From Rhizophagus irregularis (lineage: Eukaryota; Glomeromycota; Glomeromycetes; Glomerales; Glomeraceae): DNA of 64,000 bases. The stretch's first letter is position 1; each line of letters opens with the position of its first letter. This document shows positions 45,825 to 55,392 of this stretch, one piece after another. The notes under the pieces are model-generated. The model saw only the letters and a program-made list of their open reading frames with translations, did not search any database and was not told the origin of the DNA. Made by a program: the position numbers and the translations under genes. The stretch lies in assembly GCF_026210795.1 (NCBI RefSeq), contig NC_089441.1:4588001-4652000 (forward strand). Reading direction: 5' to 3'.

Positions 45825-46812
45825 ATGGAACAGATGGCCAAAGAAGCAGTAGTAGAGAAAGAAAATTTAGCATAAGATGTAATAGAAGAGAGTGAAGATG
45901 ACTCAGTTTATGAGGTTGAAACCAGTCATTTAACAATAGAAAAAAGTGAAAATGATCCTGATTATGAAGCCAAAGATAGTCATGTGTTATTGCAAGATAT
46001 CACTACACTATCTGCTAATATTTCTAATATAGAATATTTAGAAATTAGCAAACAATCAAAACAGCAAAAAGCATCAACTAAAATTAGAAGACCAAAAATA
46101 AGCTGGGTATGGCAGTTTTTTGAGTTCAATAAAAATAATACCAAGGCTGTATGTCAAATTAGTGCATCAGGAAATTTGTTTAGGCGTAATTTAGTGTAAT
46201 ATTTCGAAATTTTACATCACCTCCGAAATATTACACTAAATTACGTCTAAACAAATTTTCTGATGTGGTTGTGAAAAAATGCTCACATGATGTGGTTCTT
46301 CAAGCTCATTAGCTTAACGCATTTGTCAGATGCGTTTAGAAAGGTATTACCAAAGAGATTGCTATGAAACGTGATGAAGAAGAATTAAAAAATCCTCCCA
46401 GAATCTTCTATTAAACCATATAAACATTCTAAACAAGTTAATCTCTAACTCAAAATATCATAGGATTTGTTATTGGAATAGTATAACCTTTAAATGTTGT
46501 AAAAGATCCAGATTTTATTAAAATGATAAATGGATTTAATAAGCGTTATAAGGTTCCTTGCACTAAAACCATTAAAAATAGGATTTCAAAAACATTTGAA
46601 ATAGGAAATTACACTTAAAAATCAACTGGTACAAGTGAAATATATTTCCTTGACATTAGATGCCTGGAGTTTACCAGCACATTTGTCTTATCTAGATGTT
46701 ACAGCTCATTGGATAACATCTGATTTTGAGCCAAATGAAGTACTTCTCAGTATGAAAGAGTTACCATATCCACATGGTGCAACTGAAATTCAGGAACATT
46801 TGATTAACTAGC
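45825..46812 (+). pseudogene. hAT transposase, 5' half (element K)
   Basis: Starting at an ATG at 45825 (MEQMAKEAVVEKENLA, then a stop), the acidic N-terminus leads to a BED-like finger (ISWVWQFFEFNKNNTKAVC). A palindromic insertion follows, then NVVKDPDFIKMINGFNKRY near 46500, SLTLDAWSLPAHLSYLDVTA near 46650 and ELPYPHGATEIQEHLIN up to about 46810. It stops there. The continuation LFYKWEIELKIIALVTDNG is found 10 kb away at 56786. Several stops and shifts are present. Confidence 0.75.
46186..46283. repeat. Long hairpin inserted in hAT gene K
   Basis: Two 40-bp arms starting TCAGGAAATTTGTTTAGGCG, with only two mismatches, are separated by about 17 bp. The insertion destroys the frame just after the BED-like finger. 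Confidence 0.75.
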
Positions 46813-47089
46813 CCGTAGGCCTAGGCATTGCCCTGGGTTTGCTAACATTGATGAAATTTTAAGGTATAATTTATAAAGAATAATTATAAAATTAAATTAA
46901 ATATTTTATTATAAATAAATTATAAGAATATATTTTTAAATTCAATTTATATAAGCTTAATATTATTAATTCACTATTATAATCTGAATTGTAAACCCTA
47001 TTATTTTTCTATTATATAAATTTAATATTATGATCAATTTTTAAACAATTTAATTCTAATCATCATACTAAAATCCTAACCCTAGTAAT

Positions 47090-47280
47090 AAACTTACTTT
47101 ACTTACTTTCCTTAGACCTAACTAAAATTAATTCTAACCCTAATATAATACTAACTCTAATTCTAACCCTAACCTTAATTCTAATCCTAACCCTACTTCT
47201 AACCCTAACCTAACACTAACCCTAACCCTAACTCTAACCTTAACTTTAACTTTAACTCTAAGCTTAACTTTAAAAACTAT
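47090..47280. repeat. Degenerate interstitial telomere-like repeats (CCCTAA)n
   Basis: Many copies of CTAACCC and its variants (CTAACTC, CTAACCTTAA, TTAACTTT) follow each other over nearly 200 bp, purest at 47150-47240. Reading on the minus strand gives TTAGGG, a common fungal telomere unit. Degeneracy shows it is not an active chromosome end. Confidence 0.8.
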
Positions 47281-47317
47281 ATTTCCTACTAATATAATTG
47301 GTGAAATTAATTTTTGT

Positions 47318-47394
47318 TAGTATAATTTATTATGCAAAATATTATCTGAATTGCTTCGCAGTTCAGATAATATTTTGCATAATAAATTATACTA
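47318..47394. repeat. 37-bp-arm hairpin
   Basis: Left arm from TAGTATAATTTATTATGC to 47354 and right arm from 47358 to 47394 pair at 36 of 37 positions around a TTC loop. It is either the core of a foldback element or a strong cruciform site next to the telomere-like tract. Confidence 0.85.
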
Positions 47395-47482
47395 AAAGTA
47401 ATCCAAATAATATTTTATATATAAATCATATCAAATATATAAAATAAATTACTTTTTATTTTTATAAAGAATTTTTCTAACT

Positions 47483-47586
47483 GGAGTGATAATCACTGGT
47501 GACTGAAATTATGATGATTGACTGGTATTAAAAAAATATAATGCTGGTAAAAATTAATAATTCTAACCAATGGTGATAATTACTCC
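47483..47586. mobile_element. 104-bp MITE with GGAGTRATWATCAC ends
   Basis: GGAGTGATAATCACTGG at the left is mirrored at the right (CCAATGGTGATAATTACTCC). A decayed relative is seen at about 7715-7815, sharing ATATTGGTAAAAATTGATAA-type core sequence. No clear target duplication. Confidence 0.65.
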
Positions 47587-47713
47587 CGGTGATTTGAAGT
47601 AAAAAATTTTTATAAATATAAAGAATAAGAATTTTATTATATACAATATTTTTTGTATATATATATTTCATCTATTAATATTTTTTTACTAATTGAACTC
47701 TTAATAATACTAT

Positions 47714-47904
47714 CACAGGTTGAAATGCTAAAAATCAGCAAAAAAAATGGCGCGAAAAGCAGTGGCTATTCTTGGCTATTCTTGGCTATTTTTTCTATTT
47801 GCGAATTAATCTATACTATTTGTAAATAGTTTATATAAATTTGCGAATAGTTTATGCAATTCTAGCCATTTTTTTTGCCTGTTTTTGGTCATTTGACGTA
47901 TGTG
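47714..47904. mobile_element. CAC-ended MITE, copy B
   Basis: This 191-bp relative of 13137-13326 has the same start CACAGGTTGAAATGC and core GCGAATAGTTTATGC. The 3-bp duplication TAT lies at 47711-47713 and 47905-47907. Confidence 0.8.
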
Positions 47905-48159
47905 TATATAATTGCCATGAGCAAATACAATATTATATAAATTTAATTCTATTATATTATTGAGTTTTATTGATTATTATTGTAGTGAAGGTTGGAAATT
48001 AATGATATACTAATTAGAATAACAAATATTATTTGAGAAATAAATACTCTTTTACCAAGATGTATATATGATTTTATTAAAATTTCTGTATTTAAATTAC
48101 ATGTTGAAATTTTTTAACTATTAGTTTGGTATTATAACACTGGTCAAAATCAATACTAT

Positions 48160-48500
48160 CGGGTACATATCGGGTACCTGATATGTGTATAATATATGTG
48201 ATATATGTGTATGATATTTAACAATACTACACATATCAGGTACCCGATATGTGTAGTAGAAATGTAGAAAATCGGTGACATATACTGTAAACATCATATA
48301 TACATCTTACACATATCGGGTAGTCAAATATCGGTGACATATCTTGTAAACATCATGTATATATCTTATACATATCAGGTAGTCAAATATCGGTGACATA
48401 TCTTGTAAACATCACGTATATATCTTATACATATCGGGTAGTCAAATATCAGTGATATATATTATAGATATCATATATTTAACACACATATATCGGGTAG
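48160..48500. repeat. Left subterminal repeats of I
   Basis: Units of about 62 bp, CGGGTAGTCAAATATCGGTG with ACATATCTTGTAAACATCA, repeat at least three times between 48255 and 48475, after an inverted GGTACCTGATATGTG pair. Confidence 0.7.
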
Positions 48501-49379
48501 TTAGCTATAAATTTCATATTAAAACTAATAGATATATATCTCTTTTTTTTATTTTAATTCAGATAAAATGAAATTCAACTTTATTAAAATTTAAACAATA
48601 ATACAAGTCTTACTCTATCTACTACATACGTAAAATCAAATAAAGTTGAACATTAAAAATAAATAATTATACTATGTAATATGTAAAGTTCTACTGAAAG
48701 TAGCAATGATAATAAAATTATCTGTTTAACATTTAAAAGAAATATTAGTGAAAATATTAGTAAATATATTAATTAATAAGAGAAATAAAAATAGAAATGT
48801 TAATAAAAACGTTAGTGGTAAAAATATAGAAAATGTTAGTAAAAATGTTAGTAGAAAGAAAGAAAAGTTAGTAAAATAGAAAATATTAATACGAGAATGT
48901 TAATAAAAACATGTTAGTAGTATTTAATATTAATAGAAAATGTTAATAAGTGGTAAAAAACATTAGTGAGAGAAAAGAAAAAAAGTATTAGAACGTCAAT
49001 AGAAAATGTATATATATAAAAGAAAAAAACAAGCATAATGAAAATATACCTTTATATTTATTTCTAATATAAAAATAAATAAAAAAATATAATAATATTA
49101 TTATTTCATAATAACTAAGTAAAGAGTTTGTTTTAAATAAAAAGTAAAAAGTTTAAGAGAAAGGTTTTTACGAAAGGAAAAAAAAAATAAACAAAGTGCG
49201 AAATATAAATACTGAAATCATGTGATCAATCGCTTGATTACAACAACAAATTCTGATTGGGCCATGGATTTTAACCCCGGGTTATTATAATTTATAAAAT
49301 GCATTTATACTATTTATACTAGAATTACACTGCAAGTTAAACTCTTTTATTTCTATTTTATTTTTATTCCTTTTATTAT
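48501..49379. other. AT-rich inner flank of I
   Basis: It is rich in GTTAGTAAAAATGTTAGTAG-like simple sequence (48780-48990). No gene was seen. Confidence 0.45.
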
Positions 49380-51560
49380 ATTTTCTTTTTTATCTTTAGG
49401 GATATCTCTCAGACTTGGAGCTCAGCCCTTTATTTCAATTTGAGAACATTATTAACGTTCCCTTTCTTTTTTTTCTTTAGGGACAGTGAGACGCGGACTT
49501 CAACCTCTTGGATACCGGGCTTTGGAATGGTAATTAGAATGGGAGAGGATTCTTTTTTTTTGATTTGAGAACATTACTAACGATCCCTTACTTTTTTCTT
49601 TAGGGATAGCGAGTCGCGGAATTTGGTCTTGGATGCTGGACTTCGGAATGGTAACTAGAATAGGAGGGCAGGAAGGGGATTTTTTTGATTTGGGAACGTT
49701 ACTAATATTCCGTTTCTTTTTTTCTTTTGTAGATTCTGGAACCCGTTGGACACCATTTCGAACTAGTGAGTAAAAAAAAAAAAATACTTTAAAAAGAAGG
49801 CGTATAGATATATACTAACCTTCTATTTTCTTTTTTTTTTGTAGGTCCAGATGCCATTTAACGAACGGTAAGTTAAAAATCGTTCTAATAGAAGGCGTAT
49901 AGATATATACTAACCTTTTATTTTCTTTTTTTTTGTAGGTTCCGGACCCTATTCGTTCTTATTTTTTGTAGGTCCAGAATACCGAAGATACACATTTCGA
50001 AGGTAACTTCGGTTTATTTTATTTATTTTTTTGTTATATTCAAGCAAAACGTTACTAATGCTTCAATTTTTTTTTTAGGGTTTCGGCTCTCCGGAACTCT
50101 CCTGGGCGGAATTTCGAAGGTATTTCTTTGAAATTAATTTATTTCTTTGTTTTATTTAAACGAAACGTTGACTTAAACGTTTCGATTTTCTCTTTTTGTA
50201 GGTCCATGGCTTTCCGAGCGGCATTTCGAAGGTAAAACTTCGAAAACTTTTATTTTTATTTTTATTCAACGAACATTAATTAACGTTCGTTCTATTTTTT
50301 GTAGGTCCAGAACACCGAAGGTATAGTGACGGACTCCACTTTGAAGGCAAAACCATCGAAGTTTTTTAATTTTATTTAATGAAACGTTGGCTAACGTTTC
50401 ATTTGTGTTTTTTTATAGGTTTCATAGGTCCACGGCTTTCCGGACGTAAATTTCGAAGGTAAAACTTTGAAATTAAAATTTTTTTTTATTTTAATTTGAC
50501 GAACGTTAACTAATGTTCGTTTTGATTTTTTGTAAGTCAAGACATCGCCGGGTTCTATTTTGAAGGTGAAAGTTCGAAATGATTTTTTTATTTTTTAACG
50601 AACATTATACTAACGTTCATTTTTCTTTTATTTTTGTAGGTCAGGACGCTGCCGGACTCCATTTTAAAGGTATTTTCTTTGAAAGTTTTTTTTTATTAAT
50701 TTATTTAACGAATGTTAGCTAACGTTCGTTCTTATTTTTTGTAGGTCCAGAATACCGAAGGTGCGATTCTGGATCCATTTTGAAGGTAACTTCGATTTTT
50801 TTTTTTTTTTCAGCTAAACGTTCCTAATGTTTCAGTTTTTCTTTTGTAGGTATTTGGCTCTCCGAAATTCTCCTGGATGGAATTTCGAAGTTACTTCTTC
50901 GAAATCATTTTACTTTTTGTTTTTATTTTGTTATATTTTAGCGAAACGTTACTAACTTTTCGTGTCTTTTTTTTTAGGATCAGGAAGTTGAAGCACTCCC
51001 ATTTCGAAGGTGAAACTTTTATTTATTTTTTATGTTTTATTAATGAAACGTTTTTATTAATGAAAGGTACTATGATAACGTTTTATTTTATTCTTTTTGT
51101 GGGAACCCAGCCGCCACTACTGCCATTTCGAAGGTAAAACTTCGAAGTCTGTTGTTTTTTTTTATATTTATTTAAACGAAATGTTGACTAACATCTCGAC
51201 GTTTTGTTTCCTCTTTTTGTAGGTTTTTGACTTTCGGACGCGGAATTTCGAAGGTAATACTTCGAAATTCTTTTTTTTTTACTTTCTTCTAATGAACGTT
51301 ATACTAACGTTTATTTATTTTATTTTTTAGGTTCCGGGTTCCCTTTCAAACATTTCGAAGATGACAATTCGAAATGTCATTTGTTTTATTTTGTTTTTAA
51401 CGAACGTTTGCTAAAGTTCGTTTTTCTTTTCTATATAGAAACCCGGGACCTAAAAAGTAAAAGTTTGAAGGTAAAGCTTCAAGATTGAGTTTTTCTTTTT
51501 TTCTTTATTTCTCTATAACGAAACTTTATTTCTTTTGTAGATCTTGGACACCGTTTCGAA
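49380..51560 (+). repeat. Array of intron-like palindromic modules (TTCGAA/AACGTT type)
   Basis: About 18 modules of roughly 100-130 bp on the plus strand. A typical one has exon-like GTCCAGAACACCGAAG, CATTTCGAAGGTAAAACTTC (donor within a palindrome), T-rich sequence, AACGAACGTTAACTAACGTT (branch-like CTAAC inside a palindrome), T-rich sequence and TTTTTTGTAG. Acceptor-like TAGs occur near 49737, 49846, 49939, 50080, 50203, 50306, 50419, 50640, 50745, 50850, 50980, 51223, 51332 and 51540. It is the inverse orientation of the array in G. No continuous protein frame is seen. Confidence 0.8.
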
Positions 51561-51571
51561 AGAATTGAATA

Positions 51572-51623
51572 GTTGTTTGCTGGAATCGAACCAACTGGAA
51601 CAATGTTCCAAACCATTAACAAC
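51572..51623 (-). other. tRNA-like hairpin with T-arm (copy 2)
   Basis: Minus-strand copy of 14664-14715. The T-arm GTTGG-TTCGATT-CCAGC keeps pairing through a G-U pair, and GTTGTTA/AAACAAC is unchanged. It sits exactly at the downstream edge of the module array, as in G. Confidence 0.5.
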
Positions 51624-52015
51624 ATAATGTAGATAGATAGATAGAATAGGATAAATGAATGTAATTTATGTATAATAATGAAATAAAAAATATACGTTTA
51701 AATAAATAAATAAATAAATAAATAATGTATATAAAATAAATAAATAATAAGAATAATAAGAAATCAGGTTTCGATGTAGCAAATATGCAACTGATATTAT
51801 AGACAGTTCGGTAAGGATTAAGAGAGATATCGGATTGCTAAAATTCTTCCGATATTCATATTACACTTACCCGATGCTGCTTGACCCAAAAGTCACATGA
51901 CTTATACCTGATCTGCGCTGAGAACCGGTCACAAATCAGGTGGACTGATCAGCTCCCATTCAGGTTAAAATCGAAAACAAATAATAGGGGCCATCGGGTA
52001 TATGAAATTTACCCG
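51624..52015. repeat. First copy of 350-bp direct repeat in I
   Basis: The stretch 51572-51905 (GATAGAATAGGATAAAT, an AAATAAATAAAT tract, AAATCAGGTTTCGATGTAGC, AGTTCGGTAAGGATTAAGAG) recurs at 52978-53300 with about 10-15% change. Confidence 0.75.
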
Positions 52016-52019
52016 GTAG

Positions 52020-52900
52020 CCCTTCATTTAACTAGTGAAAGGTAATGAAGTATGTGGTCATTGTGGTGTGAATGGTGTTAGGAATTCCACTAATGCCATT
52101 TCTTTATCTTTTTTAGGTTTTTAGGCAGTTTTTAAACAGCTCTTAGACAAATGGCATGTAATGGAGTGTATATATATATATAGTTGAGTGTGGTATTGCT
52201 AATGGTGTTATAAAAAATAATAACTAGTAACGCCACTATTTTTTATTTTTAGGATTCTTGATAGTTCCTGGATAATCCTTCGCGGTAGGTCTTTTGGTTG
52301 GGTATTAATGGCGTTATTAAACTATATAATAATGCCTTTTTTATTTTTTTTTAGGTTTTAAGTCAGACGATTATTTGCAATAAGTTTCTTTGGGTGATTA
52401 TATGGAGCGATATTAACACCTTTTACTTCTTTCTTTTTTTGATTTTTAGACGATTCGTTGATAACTGTTTATGGTAAGTCTTTCGGGTAGGTGTTAATAC
52501 AGTAGTACTATTAAACTATAATAACACCTTTTTTTTTGTTTTTAGGTTTTAAAATAGTTTCTGGATGTCTCCTTGCAGTATGTTTCTTTGAGTAGTTATG
52601 TGGTGATATTAATGGCATATTAAATCCATTTGTTTTTTTTTTTCGTTAGGTTTCTGAATGGTTTTTGTGGATAAAAAACACAGATTTCTGTACTGGTAAT
52701 AAGTTTCTTTTGGTTGTTATGTGAATGTTAATGACGTTAGGATGCAGTACTAACATAATTTCTTCTATTTTTTAGGTTCTTGGACAATGCTTTGAACGAT
52801 TTTGGATAAAACATTATGGTAGGTTCTTTTGTTAATGCAATAATGGTATTATTAAACAAAGCTAACACTTTTTTTTTTATTTTTTTATGTTTCTTGGATT
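52020..52900 (+). repeat. Array of intron-like modules (AATGGTGTTA type)
   Basis: About seven longer-arm modules with weaker symmetry. GGTAAGTCTTT or GGTAGGTCTTT donor-like sites, GTTATTAAACTATAATAACRCC mirrored pairs and T-rich TTTTTTAGGTTTT acceptors recur about every 110-130 bp. Confidence 0.65.
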
Positions 52901-52977
52901 AAAACGCGTAATGTAGATCAGACATGATCGTAATGTCCGATCAACTAAGACGTGACATCTGATATTAGAACTTAGAA

Positions 52978-53028
52978 GTTGCTTGTTGGAATTGAACCAA
53001 CTGGAACAATGTTCCAAACTATTAAAAC
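52978..53028 (-). other. tRNA-like hairpin with T-arm (copy 3)
   Basis: The T-arm stem GTTGG/CCAAC is intact, but the loop reads TTCAATT and the outer stem is weaker. Decay of the outer stem with a kept T-arm stem is noteworthy. Confidence 0.4.
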
Positions 53029-53100
53029 ATAATGTAAATAGATAGAATAGGATAAATTAATGAACAATTTAAATATAATAATGAAATAAATATATTATAT

Positions 53101-53138
<38 letters not shown>

Positions 53139-53320
53139 AGTACATATAAATGAATAAATAATAAAAAGAAATCAGGTTTCGACATAGCAAATATACACCT
53201 GATATCATAAATAGTTCGGTAAGGATTAAGAGAAATATCGGATTGCTGAAATTCTCCCGATATTCATATAACACTTACCGTTATATTCTGACCTGAAAGT
53301 CATATGACAAATCATTTGAC
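53029..53320. repeat. Second copy of 350-bp direct repeat in I
   Basis: It matches 51624-51905 in order, including the AAATAAATAAAT tract and AGTTCGGTAAGGATTAAGAG. Confidence 0.75.
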
Positions 53321-53538
53321 CTGTGATTAGTACGATATATATTAGAAATATATCGGTGACATATTGGGCGATATATATCTGATTATATAGGTGCCCGAAA
53401 TATACTAGTGTATATCGGTGACATATTGGGTACCCGATGTTGTACCCGATATATGTAAATGCCCGATATATATCTGATTAGTCACCGATATATAGGTGCC
53501 CGATATATACCCGATAGCATAGATTTTGACCAGTGTAA

Positions 53539-53927
53539 AGGACTAATATTTCTTAAAAGTATAATAGATTTGCTAATTTTAAGAAAGAATTTATGGGAAG
53601 GAGTTTTACTTGGTTTAAGAATTCTATAAGATAAAGGTTTTGATGAACTAAATTTTTATCTTCTACTGAATTTACTGATAAGAATTTTTTAACTTCTTTA
53701 GGAAAATATTAATAATTTGTTCATTAATATAATTAACATTATCATTTTTTATTGTAAATATTGCTTGATTTTTAATGTAATTAATATATATAATTATTAG
53801 TATTTTTATAATTATTATCATTATTATAAAGATTTTAAATATTATATCTAATTTGTAATAAATAGTTAACAAAATTTTGTTTATTATTTTGTTGTTGTTT
53901 AATTCTCTAAATGTATTACATTAACAT
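53539..53927. other. AT-rich spacer
   Basis: No gene is supported. A 66-codon minus frame at 53672-53872 is Ile/Asn/Lys low complexity. Confidence 0.4.
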
Positions 53928-55392
53928 AAAATCAGCTCTTTCTATAGCAAATTTTATTACAATGAATTTTATGATATAATGAATCTTTAGTGTGATATGC
54001 ATTAAATCATATGAAAAAAAATTTATTATATTGAATTTTATTAATAAAATACAGTACAGTCAACTCCCTCTATAGTCACTCCCGTTATAGTTACATTCTA
54101 CTATATAGTCACACCAGTTGAATGTTCAAAATACTTTATTATTAAAAACTATCCTATATAGTCACAATCTATCTATAGTCACTATCACACCTATCCTCAA
54201 AAATCTTATATTAAAAAGAACCGTTTATAATCACAGTTATATAAAGAATATATTAAATAACTTGGCATCTAATAATCGTACATAGATGTATCATAGCTTG
54301 TTAGAATCGTCTCACTGAGATGAATCGAATGGTGGTAGTTTTATCCTTTTGCGATCACTGGCTGATGAGTTATTCAACAAAATGTTAAGCATCGGCATTA
54401 TTATATTTCTTAATTTACGTTTACTGCACCATTTAACATTTTGCTAAATTTCTCGGTACCTAGTGATTGTAAAAAGACGATTAATAGCTCGTTGGAATCG
54501 CCTCATCAAGACAACTCGAATGGTGGTAAGCTCATCTCTCTGTGATCAATATTGACGGAGTTACTACTTAAAAACCATTTAATATTTTTTAATTTCGGAA
54601 ATTAATCTAGTGATTGAATTTTGATGTATTTTATACCATTAGAACTGTCTCATCAAGACGAATCGAATGGCAGTAAGATCGTCTCTCTAGGATCAATATT
54701 GGCAGAGTTATTACACAAAAACCATTAATATTTTTTTAATTTCAGAAATTAATCTAGTGATTATATTTCGATGTATTTTATACCATTAGAACCGTCTCAT
54801 CAAGACGAATCGAATGGCGGTAAGATCATCTCTCTACGATTAATATTGGCGGAGTTACGATACAATAAAGTTTTGAGTATAATTTTGGCTAAAATTATGT
54901 TAATTTTTGGCCGGAATTATGATATACTAATATAAGAAATTTTTTATATAGTCACATCTCTTTATAATCACCAAATATGGACTGTCTCAAATGTGTGACT
55001 ATAAAGAGTATTATGTTAAATAAAGAAAAACTTATAAATTCATGATCCTTTTATAATGAATTTCTTTTAAACAAATTTTTTTTTTTTAGTATAACAAAGA
55101 TTTTTGGAAAATAAATTTTAATATAAAGAGTAGTTTGATACTGGTTTTATGGAATTTGTCCTAAATAAAGAAATTTTATTACTTTTAATTTATTTTATTA
55201 AAGATAGATAATTTATATTTTGAAGTTTCCTTGAGTATGACATTTTACAAATGTTTTGATTTTTCTTTTTTTTTATTGCATTATACTAAAATTTTTCATT
55301 ATACTAAATAATTCATTATAGTATTAACAAATTTTCTTATAATGAAAGTCTGATTAGTACTTTGTTATATTGAAAGCTAACTGTATTTTCAT
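53928..55392. mobile_element. Probable Tc1/mariner-type element pair, one nested in the other
   Basis: The outer ends (CAGCTCTTTCTATAGCAAA near 53935 and, inverted, CAGTTAGCTTTCAATATAAC near 55390) are loosely matched. The inner element (54052 to about 55020) begins CAGTACAGTCAACTCCCTCT with repeated TATAGTCAC blocks, and its right side has TATAGTCACATCTCTTTATA and similar. CAGT-starting ends with tandem TATAGTCAC are typical of Fot1/Pogo-like elements. No transposase frame remains. Confidence 0.45.
54290..54880. repeat. Tandem repeat of about 150-190 bp inside the mariner-type element
   Basis: Four units share TTAGAACCGTCTCATCAAGA, CGAATCGAATGGCGGTAAGA and ATCAATATTGGCGGAGTTA. The last three are the most alike. 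Confidence 0.75.

Larger units (their letters stand above)
48138..53535. mobile_element. CAC-ended element I (5.4 kb), noncoding
   Basis: Left terminus CACTGGTCAAAATCAATACT and right terminus match inverted over about 29 bp with two differences, continuing as ATCGGGTA, and the 3-bp duplication TAA stands at 48135-48137 and 53536-53538. Subterminal ATATCGGTGACATAT and TACCCGATAT repeats fill 48160-48500 and 53320-53530. CACTG ends, a 3-bp duplication and subterminal repeats fit the CACTA (EnSpm) superfamily. The interior has no transposase frame; it is mostly intron-like modules plus a 350-bp direct repeat. It must rely on enzymes from elsewhere. Confidence 0.8.

Noticed and set aside
47090..47280. 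A true chromosome end.
   Set aside because: The telomere-like repeats are degenerate and continue into ordinary repeat-rich sequence on both sides.
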